Position numbers and translations under genes: made by a program. Below, piece after piece: positions 41,966 to 49,723 of a stretch of DNA of 64,000 bases; within the stretch, counting starts at the first letter, position 1; each line of letters begins with the position of its first letter. A model generated the notes under the pieces. It saw only the letters and a program-made list of their open reading frames with translations, had not been told where the DNA came from and ran no database searches. The stretch is from JANWWM01 sp046719715 (lineage in GTDB: Bacteria > Bacteroidota > Chlorobiia > Chlorobiales > Thermochlorobacteraceae), in assembly GCA_046719715.1 (NCBI GenBank), contig JBDNCJ010000005.1, positions 1-64,000 of the forward strand. The letters are read 5' to 3'.

Positions 41966-42712
41966 ATGAGCCAAGAAATCGTCTACGGGCGCAACGCCGT
42001 TGCAGAACTGCTGAACTCAAATCCCGACCGCATTTCAAAAATTTATTTCCAATTCAACACCGACGAAAAGCGGATTCTGGAACTCTTTATCAAAGCCAAG
42101 CAACATCAAATTTCCATCGGCAAAGCCAGCAACCAGAAACTCGGCGACCTTGCCAAAACAAACAAGCACCAAGGCGTCGTGGCACTCACCAGCGACGTGC
42201 AAATGATTGAGCTTGACGACCTCCTTCAAGATGAATCGCTCAAACCGTTTTTCTTCGTCTTGCTCGACAACCTCGAAGACCCACACAACTTAGGCGCAAT
42301 CATTCGCACCGCCGAATGTGCCGGCGCAACGGCGATTTTGCTTCCAAAAGACAACGCCATTCCGATTAATTCAACTGTTCATAAAACCTCCGCAGGTGCA
42401 GTCTCACATGCACGGCTCTGCCGAATCGGCAATGTGGCGCAAACGATTGAACGGCTCAAAAAGCAAGGTATATGGGTAGTTGGAGCCGATATGAAAGCCA
42501 AGAAAACTTACACCGAGTTTGATTTCACAATGAACACTTGCATCGTCATCGGCTCGGAAGGCAAAGGCATGAGAGACCTCGTGAAAAAAAGTTGTGATGA
42601 ATTAGTGTCAATTCCAATGCGCGGTAAAACAAGTTCGCTTAACGCAAGCGTTTCCGCCGCCGTCATGCTCTACGAAGTGGTGCGACAACGACAACTTGCA
42701 ACGAAGCCATGA
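41966..42712 (+). CDS. rlmB: 23S rRNA 2'-O-methyltransferase (TrmH/RlmB family)
   Basis: 248 residues. N-terminal substrate-binding domain (VYGRNAVAELLNSNPDRISKIY, in part) and a SPOUT-fold catalytic domain with motif 1 DNLEDPHNLGAIIRTAECAG, motif 2 VIGSEGKGMRDLV and motif 3 IPMRGKTSSLNASVSAAVMLYE (in part). It likely methylates the ribose of G2251 in 23S rRNA; TrmH relatives modify tRNA, so the target is inferred. Its stop overlaps the ATG of the FkbM gene by four bases. Confidence 0.93.
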   Translation: MSQEIVYGRNAVAELLNSNPDRISKIYFQFNTDEKRILELFIKAKQHQISIGKASNQKLGDLAKTNKHQGVVALTSDVQMIELDDLLQDESLKPFFFVLLDNLEDPHNLGAIIRTAECAGATAILLPKDNAIPINSTVHKTSAGAVSHARLCRIGNVAQTIERLKKQGIWVVGADMKAKKTYTEFDFTMNTCIVIGSEGKGMRDLVKKSCDELVSIPMRGKTSSLNASVSAAVMLYEVVRQRQLATKP

Positions 42713-43611
42713 CCGAATTAGTGAAAAAGCCGCTTCGCGCGTTATTTCGCGCAGCAACTCGACTTTATCCGCGCGAGTATGGCAAGTATTCGCTGTTGAT
42801 GAAATTTTATTTCCCATATCTTGCACCTCTGCCGCCGTCGAGAGAAGTCGTTACGCTCAGTAGTGGAATTCGAATGGACTTGGAACTCAACGAGTATGTG
42901 CAATCGCAACTTTACCTCTTTGGCAACTTTGAGCCTGCAACGGTCAAAGTGCTGAAACGGCTTCTCAAATCAGGCGATATGGTGTTGGATATTGGCGCGA
43001 ATGTCGGATACATTGCGTTGGAAATGGCAAAGTGCGTCGGAGCGTCGGGCAAGGTCTTCGCCTTTGAGCCTGATGCAAAAAACTTTGCCTTGCTCAAACG
43101 CAATCTCGAGCTCAATCCCGACTGCAACATTGAGCCGATTGCGCTTGCCGTTTCTGACACCAACGCGCCACTTCGACTTTACAAATCAATCATTGATTTC
43201 AACGACAGCGCACACTCGACCTTGCCGAGCGAAAAGCACTCCGTCGACTTCATCGAGATTCCGACGACGACGATTGACGACTTCGTTCAATCACGCGGCG
43301 TTCAAAAACTCAATGCGATTAAAATCGATATCGAAGGCGCGGAAATGAGCGCGTTCAGAGGCATGCGCCAAACGCTTTCCCGCTTTCGCCCGATTGTGAT
43401 TTCTGAACTCTGCGCCGAGCACCAAGCGCGTGCAGGCTACACGACACAATCCGTCAAGGAATGGATAGCGACGAATGTTCAAATGCAACCCTTCAAAATT
43501 TCTGAATCTGGAACCTTGCATAAGGTCAAACTTGAAGAGGAACATGTTGCGGACAACGTCGCCTTCATACCCAGCGAACGCATTCGTGAAGTTCAACCGC
43601 TCATCTCATAA
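42709..43611 (+). CDS. FkbM-family methyltransferase in a polysaccharide cluster
   Basis: 300 residues. VLDIGANVGYIALEMAKCVG near residue 95 binds SAM. GKVFAFEPDAKNFALLKRN follows. AIKIDIEGAEMSAFRGM is the FkbM hallmark. About 45 N-terminal residues carry a basic lead. It opens a run of coupled genes (methyltransferase, unknown membrane protein, glycosyltransferase, flippase), so the likely acceptor is a sugar of a surface glycan. Overlaps rlmB by ATGA, so it may be expressed from the rng-dapD-rlmB unit. A second FkbM gene is at 5137-6036. Confidence 0.88.
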   Translation: MTELVKKPLRALFRAATRLYPREYGKYSLLMKFYFPYLAPLPPSREVVTLSSGIRMDLELNEYVQSQLYLFGNFEPATVKVLKRLLKSGDMVLDIGANVGYIALEMAKCVGASGKVFAFEPDAKNFALLKRNLELNPDCNIEPIALAVSDTNAPLRLYKSIIDFNDSAHSTLPSEKHSVDFIEIPTTTIDDFVQSRGVQKLNAIKIDIEGAEMSAFRGMRQTLSRFRPIVISELCAEHQARAGYTTQSVKEWIATNVQMQPFKISESGTLHKVKLEEEHVADNVAFIPSERIREVQPLIS

Positions 43612-43625
43612 CCTTGAAGCCAACG

Positions 43626-44414
43626 ATGATTGAAACCACAGACGAGAAACTCAAAACCACCGTTCACGACTATTGGAACAGACAACCGTGCGGCACACAA
43701 TTCACGAGCGACGAGCGCGGCACGAAAGAATTTTTCGATGGCGTTGAAAGGCATCGCTATGCCACACAGCCCTACGCCGAATCGCTCTGTAAATTCAAGG
43801 CGTTTCGCGGAAAAACCTTGCTCGAAATCGGGTGCGGATTGGGAACTGATTTGCTTCAGTTTGCGCGCAATGGTGCCATCGTTACAGGCGTCGATTTGAC
43901 CGAAGAAAGCATTGCCCTCGCACAAAAACGCTTCGATCTTTACGGCGTGCAAGGCACCTTTCGCACCGCCGACGCTGAAAACCTACCTTTTGCGGACAAC
44001 TCATTCGACGTGGTCTATTCCTTCGGCGTATTGCATCACACGCCAAACACGCAAAAAGCCATTGATGAAGTTTATCGCGTGCTCAAACCCGGCGGCGAAA
44101 TCGTCGTGATGCTCTATCACAAACACTCGCTTCACGTGTGGCTGGGCGTGCCGCTCTACTTTCTTTACGGTTTAACAAAAGGCAAACTGTGGGGCTATGA
44201 CGAGTGGGTGCGCATTTACGACGGCAAACAAAATCCGCTCGGCAAAGCCTATTCTCGTAGCGAGTTAAGAAAGATGTTTTCAAAGTTTAGCGGGGTGAAC
44301 TTCAAAGTGTGCGACAACCTGCGTCCGCGATTTCCGAAATGGCTCAATGCGCTCAATCAAGCCGTGTTTGCAAATTGGGCGGGTTTTTACATCATGATTT
44401 ATGGCAAGAAGTAA
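43626..44414 (+). CDS. class I SAM-dependent methyltransferase (methyltransferase type 11)
   Basis: 262 residues from the ATG at 43626; a TTG at 43614 would add four. Motif I LLEIGCGLGTDLLQFARNGA, acidic VTGVDLTEES, ADAENLPFADNSFDVVYSFG and GVLHHTPNTQKAIDEVYRVL, then KPGGEIVVMLYH (in parts). After the Rossmann core there is a hydrophobic WLGVPLYFLYGLTKG stretch and a SRSELRKMFSKF segment, common in methyltransferases acting on glycan or lipid intermediates. The acceptor is unknown. Overlaps the next gene by 14 bases. Confidence 0.88.
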   Translation: MIETTDEKLKTTVHDYWNRQPCGTQFTSDERGTKEFFDGVERHRYATQPYAESLCKFKAFRGKTLLEIGCGLGTDLLQFARNGAIVTGVDLTEESIALAQKRFDLYGVQGTFRTADAENLPFADNSFDVVYSFGVLHHTPNTQKAIDEVYRVLKPGGEIVVMLYHKHSLHVWLGVPLYFLYGLTKGKLWGYDEWVRIYDGKQNPLGKAYSRSELRKMFSKFSGVNFKVCDNLRPRFPKWLNALNQAVFANWAGFYIMIYGKK

Positions 44415-44823
44415 CTTGAACTTGCTACTCCTTCTAAGCGGAAACGGCACAAAAATTCTTCAAGCGCATGGCTTGTCGCCAAGCGAGACAGATGTCATCA
44501 AAATTGATGAGAAAGTCTTTGCATCGCCAAGGGCGGTCTGGCATCTCATTCGCACCAAACCTTACCGTGCGCTTTACTTTGGGTGCGACCGTCTATGGGC
44601 GCATCGCTTTGCTTTCGTTCAAAAACTGTTTATCGCCATCACAACACGGCGCGGCGGAATCGTCGATGAAATCGGCGCGAAATCGTCATACACCGCCTTG
44701 CAGTTTCTTTTGGTGGAAATGCCGTTGTTCTTGCTTGAACTGCTTGTGAGCCTTCTTGTTGTAGTTTGGTTTCATGGTCAAATTTTTTTTGACAGACGTG
44801 CCTTTTGCAAAGTTCGCCGATGA
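44401..44823 (+). CDS. unknown protein with C-terminal membrane segment, in the polysaccharide cluster
   Basis: 140 residues. The N-terminus forms a hydrophobic strand plus Gly-rich turn (LNLLLLLSGNGTKILQAHGL), reminiscent of a Rossmann-like start. Then come KPYRALYFGCDRLWAHRF and TTRRGGIVDEIG, and a strongly hydrophobic helix pair (FLLVEMPLFLLELLVSLLVV, then VWFHG). It ends in RRAFCKVRR. The start overlaps the methyltransferase by 14 bases and its TGA overlaps the ATG of the glycosyltransferase (ATGA), so real translation is likely. I do not recognise the family. The strict context suggests a role in making or exporting the same glycan. Confidence 0.6.
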   Translation: MARSNLNLLLLLSGNGTKILQAHGLSPSETDVIKIDEKVFASPRAVWHLIRTKPYRALYFGCDRLWAHRFAFVQKLFIAITTRRGGIVDEIGAKSSYTALQFLLVEMPLFLLELLVSLLVVVWFHGQIFFDRRAFCKVRR

Positions 44824-46007
44824 AGGTGTTTTTTTTCAGGACGGAATACTTCGGGGCAACAACCGAAGGCGGCTCGCTGGCTGTTACCAAAGGCTTCACC
44901 GACGGATTGTTAAAACTGGGACATGTGCCTATCGTCGCGGCAAATCGAGCGCTTCCTCTCTCTCAACATGTCAAGCAATACACAATCCCTTATCCCGCGT
45001 TCTTTAAGAATTTACCCGAAGTGCTGTTTTTCCCTTACAACCGAAAATCGTTTCGCGAAGCCCAAAAAATCATTAAGCGTGAACAGCCGAACTTTCTCTA
45101 CCAACGCCACAGCATTTTCAACTATGCGGGTGCGCTCCTAAAGCGCGAAATGGGGATTCCGTTTCTCTTGCAAGTCGAGGGGTCGGAAGTGTGGGTGAAA
45201 AAAAATTGGGGAAAGACGTATTTCGCCAAAGCGTTGGAGTGGTCGGAGGAAATTCAGTTTGAGCAAGCCGATGCAATTGTGGTGGTCTCGTCGGTGTTGA
45301 AGTCGCAATTGGTTGAACTCGGCGCAAGTGCGGAAAAAATCACGGTGATTCCCAACGGCGTCGATGCCGAGCGATATTCGCCTGATATTTCCGGCGAAGC
45401 CGTGCGCAAAAAATTAGGATTGGAAGAAGCATTCGTAATTGGCTACGCCGGCACATTTGGGCACTGGCACGGGATTACAGTGCTTGCGAAGGCAGTCAAA
45501 GAGATTGTGGGGAGCATTCCAAAGGCACATGTGCTCCTTATTGGCGACGGCGTTTTGCGTGGCGAAGTCGAGGCGATTTTAAGAAAAGACGGCGTTCAAC
45601 ACAAAGCAACGATTACAGGAATGATGCCAAGTGAGACGGTGCCTGAATACCTTGCCGCCTGCGACGCGCTCGTGATTTCCGCAATTAACAATCCCGATGT
45701 GCCGTTCTTCCAAAGTCCTATCAAACTCTTCGAGTATATGGCGATGCAAAAGCCAGTGGTTGCCTCGCGTGTCGGTCAAATTCAAGAGGTGATTCAGGAC
45801 GGAGTTAATGGACTGCTGGTCGAGGAGAACGCTCCGTCGGAACTTGCGGCGGCACTGTGCCGACTTGCAAAAGACGAGTCACTTTGTAGAAGTCTCGCAA
45901 AGAATGCACGCCGTGATGTGGTTGAAAAATATGCATGGCAAGAAAACGCGCGCTCGGTCTTGAAGGTCTACGAAACCGTCACGAAACAACTTCACCAAAA
46001 ACGTTGA
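44820..46007 (+). CDS. family 4 glycosyltransferase
   Basis: 395 residues from the ATG at 44820; a start five codons upstream is possible. GT-B fold: FFFRTEYFGATTEGGSLAV near the start, FLLQVEGSEVW, ADAIVVVSSVLKSQL, KITVIPNGVDAERYSP, IGYAGTFGHWHGITVLAKA, HVLLIGDGVLRGE, and the donor-binding E-x-E-like SPIKLFEYMAMQKPVVAS, VNGLLVEEN. It transfers a nucleotide-activated sugar onto a growing glycan on the cytoplasmic side. One-base overlap (TGATG) with the flippase. Confidence 0.93.
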   Translation: MKVFFFRTEYFGATTEGGSLAVTKGFTDGLLKLGHVPIVAANRALPLSQHVKQYTIPYPAFFKNLPEVLFFPYNRKSFREAQKIIKREQPNFLYQRHSIFNYAGALLKREMGIPFLLQVEGSEVWVKKNWGKTYFAKALEWSEEIQFEQADAIVVVSSVLKSQLVELGASAEKITVIPNGVDAERYSPDISGEAVRKKLGLEEAFVIGYAGTFGHWHGITVLAKAVKEIVGSIPKAHVLLIGDGVLRGEVEAILRKDGVQHKATITGMMPSETVPEYLAACDALVISAINNPDVPFFQSPIKLFEYMAMQKPVVASRVGQIQEVIQDGVNGLLVEENAPSELAAALCRLAKDESLCRSLAKNARRDVVEKYAWQENARSVLKVYETVTKQLHQKR

Positions 46008-47281
46008 TGAAACAGTGGCTCCAATCGCTTCGCGACTCATATCTCGTCAAGCAAACGCTCTTGCTTTATGGCTCGCAATTGGTGATGACAGGCTTCGGCG
46101 TGCTGGCTTACATTCTCATGGCGCGTGAAATGAGCAAAGAAGATTTCGGCGACCGAGAGGTCATTATGAAACTTGCCGTCTTTGCAAGCGGCTTCTTTGA
46201 GTTCGGAATCTTAACGGCGGGCGCAAGGCTTCTGGCAATCCAACCCGATAAAGCACGAGAGCGACAACTCTTTTCCTTAATGCTCTGGGTTGCATTGATA
46301 TTGCTTTCACTCTTTGCACTCTTTTTATTTGCTGCAAGTTTTTTCGTTGATGCACTCTTTCAAACCAGCAAGCCGATTGGCGCAACGCTGGCGCTCTTTT
46401 CGCTTCCGCTCGCGTTCATCGTGTTCAAAATCTATTTTCAACTGCTTTATCAAGGCACAAACGAGATGCTCAAACTCTCGTTCTACAACGCCAGCGTGCA
46501 AATCGTATTTCTCGCGCTGTTGGCTGTGCTTTGGTGGCAGGAGCGTGTAACAACGTTTTTCGTCATTGCGGCTTATTCGCTCTCCTCTTGCGTGGTCGCG
46601 CTCTTCCTGATTGCAAAAGGCAAACCAAGTATGGTGCCATTGGGGACATTCAAAGCGGAGTTATGGGAGGAAATCAAGCGGTATGGCGCGAAGTTCTACA
46701 TCGGGCGCACGCTCGCCGTCTTGACACAAAATTTAGATTCCTTGCTACTCGCAACATTCTTCACCAGTGTGAATGTGGGTGTTTATTCAGTGATGGTCTT
46801 CTTTGTTTCGCCAATGCAGATGTTCTCTGATGCTTACTTGGTGGTGCGGTTCAAAAAACTCTCGTCGTTGGAAGTCATTCCGACATCGCTTCTCAAAGCC
46901 AACGCCTTGGTGCTTCTGACCATGAGCGCAATGTATCTTGTGGCAGGACATTGGCTAATTCAATGGCTATTTCCAAAATACAGCGAACACACCGTGCTTC
47001 TTTATCCGCTTCTTTTGGCGATGCTTCTGAACGGACTGTCAAAGCCTTACAATTATTTTTTCTCCGCAAAGGGTATGGGCGATGTGCTTCTGCGCGTCGC
47101 ACTTGTCTTCACAGCGTCAAATCTGGTGATGAACTTTTGGCTCATTCCAAACTATGCCGAAATGGGCGCGGCAGTAGCAATGCTAATCTCAATGACCGCG
47201 CTATCGGCAATTCAAGTCTTTCTCTACACAAGAAACAAAGAAACAGTTGCGGTTACATCGAGAGATAAAAATGAGCAATAA
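46007..47281 (+). CDS. polysaccharide flippase (Wzx/MATE-like)
   Basis: 424 residues from the ATG at 46007; a longer frame overlapping the glycosyltransferase is rejected. About twelve hydrophobic helices. It begins LLLYGSQLVMTGFGVLAYIL with AREMSKEDFGDREVIM in the first loop, the classic O-antigen flippase start; further on come LDSLLLATFFTSVNVGVYSV and PNYAEMGAAVAMLISM. It should flip lipid-linked glycan units across the inner membrane. Last gene of the cluster. Confidence 0.88.
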   Translation: MKQWLQSLRDSYLVKQTLLLYGSQLVMTGFGVLAYILMAREMSKEDFGDREVIMKLAVFASGFFEFGILTAGARLLAIQPDKARERQLFSLMLWVALILLSLFALFLFAASFFVDALFQTSKPIGATLALFSLPLAFIVFKIYFQLLYQGTNEMLKLSFYNASVQIVFLALLAVLWWQERVTTFFVIAAYSLSSCVVALFLIAKGKPSMVPLGTFKAELWEEIKRYGAKFYIGRTLAVLTQNLDSLLLATFFTSVNVGVYSVMVFFVSPMQMFSDAYLVVRFKKLSSLEVIPTSLLKANALVLLTMSAMYLVAGHWLIQWLFPKYSEHTVLLYPLLLAMLLNGLSKPYNYFFSAKGMGDVLLRVALVFTASNLVMNFWLIPNYAEMGAAVAMLISMTALSAIQVFLYTRNKETVAVTSRDKNEQ

Positions 47282-47325
47282 GCAATGGAGAATGGAAAGA
47301 AATTGTTATCCACTGCTTATTGCTC
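47273..47325. terminator. inverted repeat between convergent genes, possible terminator
   Basis: GAGCAATAAGCA (47273-47284) and TGCTTATTGCTC (47314-47325) form a perfect 12-base-pair stem, with three more pairs after one mismatch and a loop of about 21 bases. The left arm covers the flippase stop codon. No T-run follows. It separates the flippase from the convergent transaminase. Confidence 0.45.
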
Positions 47326-47371
47326 GTTACTCAATGTTGTTGGAGTTTTACTCTGCGCTGCGTCGTCAAGG

Positions 47372-48790
47372 TTAGAGCGTTGACTTGATAGCATTACGAA
47401 CAAGCGCCATGCCGTCTTCGGCTTCGGCAAGCGTGAGCGTGAGCGGCGGGCGGAATCGGACGGTGCGCTCGCCACAGCCAAGCATCACGACGCCTTGCTT
47501 CATGGCTTCGCTGATGAACTTGTTGCGCGTGGCTTTGTCGGGCAAATCAAAAGCGCACATTAAACCTCTGCCGCGCGGATTGGAGACCGTTCCCTTAAAT
47601 TCTTCGGCGAGCAACTGAATTTTGGTGAGCAAAAACGCGCCGATGTTCTTTGCGTTTGTCAGTAAGTTTTCTTGTTCGATAATTTCAAGATACTTTTTTG
47701 AACGAAGCATATCGACCAAATTTCCGCCCCAAGTGGAGTTGATGCGGCTGGGCACATGAAAGACATTGTCTTCAATCTCGTCAATGCGCGTGGTCGACAT
47801 AAAGCCGCACACTTGGGTTTTCTTACCGAAGGCAATCATATCGGGCAAGCAGAGTTCCTCGCCAACACAACGACCGAGTGTTTTACAAGTCGTATCGCCA
47901 ACGGCGCACGGATTGCCCGTGTTCAGCAGTTGTTCCGCCGCCCACATCGTGCCTGTAAGTCCTAACCCGGTTTGCACTTCGTCAAAAATCAGCATGGCGT
48001 CGTTCTCGAGCGAGAGCAAACGCAAGGCTTTAAGAAATTCGGGACGGAAATGATTGTCGCCGCCTTCGCCTTGAATGGGTTCAATAACAATCGCGGCAAT
48101 GTCGTCAGGATTGTCATGAAAGGCTTGTTTAATTTCTGCAATGGCTTGTGCCTCGAGTTTTTGAACTTCTTCAAGATGAGCATCGTTGAGCGGGAAAGTG
48201 ATTTTCGGATTCGTGATTCGAGGCCAATTGAACTTCGGGAAGAGGTCAGTTTTCGCAGGGTCGGTGTTCGTCATGGAGAGCGTGTAGCCGCTTCGTCCGT
48301 GAAAGGCTTGTTTGAAATGAATGACTTGATGTCCTTTCTCGGTCTTGTAGCCTTTTCTAAAATTTTTCTTAACCTTCCAATCGAAGGCGGCTTTCATGGC
48401 GTTTTCAACAGCGAGCGCGCCGCCTGCAATCCAAAAGGTGTATTTCATGCCTTTTGGCATAGCCAGTTGACGAAAGGTTTCGACGAATTCCGCCATTTCA
48501 ACGGAATAGATGTCGGAGTTTGAGGGATTAACAATCGCCGCATAAAGGAGTTTATCCAGAAAGACTTTGTCGTTCCAAATGGCGGGGTGATTCGCGCCAA
48601 TCGGTGCAGAGGCGACAAAGGTGAAGAAATCCAATAAACTGCGCTTGGAGACGGCATCGTAGAGATACGCGCCGCTACTTTTCTGAATGTCTAAAATCAT
48701 ATCCAATCCATCAACCAGCATGGATTTGGAAAGAATTTGGTGCACGAGTTCGGGGGCGATGTCTTTCTTATAGAGTGTTGGTGAAGTCAT
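47372..48790 (-). CDS. lat: L-lysine 6-transaminase with a four-cysteine insertion
   Basis: 472 residues, longer than the usual about 440. PLP class III aminotransferase moving the lysine epsilon-amino group to 2-oxoglutarate. Motifs: YLYDAVSKRSLLDFFTFVAS, GGALAVENAMKAAFDWK, HFKQAFHGRSGYTLS, IEPIQGEGGDNHF, LIFDEVQTGLGLTG, and the PLP lysine in AFGKKTQVCG (Lys323/324). Between the GLGLTGTMWAAEQL block and LPDMIAFGKK there are about 25 extra residues with Cys295, Cys302, Cys308 and Cys314, not expected in the family. This could bind a metal. The product, aminoadipate semialdehyde, feeds lysine breakdown. Confidence 0.9.
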   Translation of the reverse strand: MTSPTLYKKDIAPELVHQILSKSMLVDGLDMILDIQKSSGAYLYDAVSKRSLLDFFTFVASAPIGANHPAIWNDKVFLDKLLYAAIVNPSNSDIYSVEMAEFVETFRQLAMPKGMKYTFWIAGGALAVENAMKAAFDWKVKKNFRKGYKTEKGHQVIHFKQAFHGRSGYTLSMTNTDPAKTDLFPKFNWPRITNPKITFPLNDAHLEEVQKLEAQAIAEIKQAFHDNPDDIAAIVIEPIQGEGGDNHFRPEFLKALRLLSLENDAMLIFDEVQTGLGLTGTMWAAEQLLNTGNPCAVGDTTCKTLGRCVGEELCLPDMIAFGKKTQVCGFMSTTRIDEIEDNVFHVPSRINSTWGGNLVDMLRSKKYLEIIEQENLLTNAKNIGAFLLTKIQLLAEEFKGTVSNPRGRGLMCAFDLPDKATRNKFISEAMKQGVVMLGCGERTVRFRPPLTLTLAEAEDGMALVRNAIKSTL

Positions 48791-48963
48791 ACATCGAGTT
48801 CCGTTTAGCGTTAGTGACGTTAAGATTTAATGAAGGAGGCAGATTCTTGTATGAACTTGAACCGTGTGAGCATTGCGGATGCAAGCCGAACTGCCGCAAC
48901 AGGTTTAGTAAGTTAGAGATGTTTTCTCGCTTCACAAAAGAAAATCGACGGGCACAGTCAGAA

Positions 48964-49581
48964 ATGAAAACCGATTTTGAGATGCCGTATTGGCAGATGT
49001 ATTCGCAGATTGCAGGCGTTGACGAAGTCGGGCGCGGTTGTTTGGCGGGTGCGGTAGTTGCCGCCGCCGTTGTTTTTGAGCGCGACTTCAAGCCAAAAGG
49101 CATCTTGCAACAGGTCAACGACTCCAAACAACTTCCGCCGTCCTTGCGCGAAGAACTTGCCGCTGCAATTAAGAAAACCGCAAAAAGTTATGCCCTCGCC
49201 GAAGTGCCACCAAGCGAGATTGATAAACACAACATTCTCAACGCAACCATGCGTGCTATGAACCAAGCCATCGAGCGACTTTCGCCTTTGCCTGATTTTC
49301 TCTTCATTGATGGCAATTACTTCAAACCCGTGCTTCCAATTCCGTTTCAAACTGTCGTGAAAGGCGACTCGAGCGTCTTCTCTATCGCCGCCGCGTCCAT
49401 TTTAGCCAAAGTCCACCGTGATAACTTGATGAAGCAATTAGATGCCGACTATCCGCAATACGGCTTCGCCAAGCACGTCGGATATGCCACGCGCGAACAC
49501 ATCGATGCAATAAAGAAATACGGACGGTGCGCGATTCACCGACAAAGTTTCAAGCTCAAAGCTCTTTCAGAAAAAATGTAG
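48964..49581 (+). CDS. rnhB: ribonuclease HII
   Basis: 205 residues from the ATG at 48964. The open frame extends upstream to 48775, overlapping the transaminase start; that extension has a Cys-rich patch (EPCEHCGCKPNC) but no RNase H counterpart and I treat it as non-coding. Catalytic acidic residues are in GVDEVGRGCLAGAVVAAAVV (Asp-Glu), FLFIDGNYF and the DSKQLPPSLRE loop; SIAAASILAKVHRDNLM and YGFAKHVGYATREHIDAI complete the family pattern. It removes RNA, including single ribonucleotides, from DNA. Confidence 0.95.
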   Translation: MKTDFEMPYWQMYSQIAGVDEVGRGCLAGAVVAAAVVFERDFKPKGILQQVNDSKQLPPSLREELAAAIKKTAKSYALAEVPPSEIDKHNILNATMRAMNQAIERLSPLPDFLFIDGNYFKPVLPIPFQTVVKGDSSVFSIAAASILAKVHRDNLMKQLDADYPQYGFAKHVGYATREHIDAIKKYGRCAIHRQSFKLKALSEKM

Positions 49582-49606
49582 ACCAAAGGAAATTATTTTT
49601 GATTGT

Positions 49607-49666
49607 TTGAACATTTATGTTCAAGTTCTGTTTTCGCTGATAGAAGAGACGCCTGCACGTCGTGCA
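49607..49666. promoter_or_regulatory. two palindromes upstream of the type IX metalloprotease gene
   Basis: TTGAACATTTATGTTCAA (49607-49624; 7-base arms) and TGCACGTCGTGCA (49654-49666; 6-base arms) lie in the 142-base gap between rnhB and the metalloprotease gene. TATTTTTG, a TAnnTTTG match, lies just before the first (about 49594-49601). They could be operators for the protease gene or, for the first, a weak rnhB terminator. Confidence 0.4.
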
Positions 49667-49723
49667 CGTTTTAAGAATCAGCGTTAGGCTCATTCACCAA
49701 CAACTAACAAAGGAAAGAACGAA

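Noticed and set aside
48775..48963. Upstream extension of rnhB with a Cys-rich patch (EPCEHCGCKPNC), suggesting a fused zinc domain
   Set aside because: It overlaps the start of the divergent transaminase, has no start signal, and RNase HII normally begins a few residues before GVDEVGRG; the ATG at 48964 suffices. It could be checked by N-terminal mass spectrometry.
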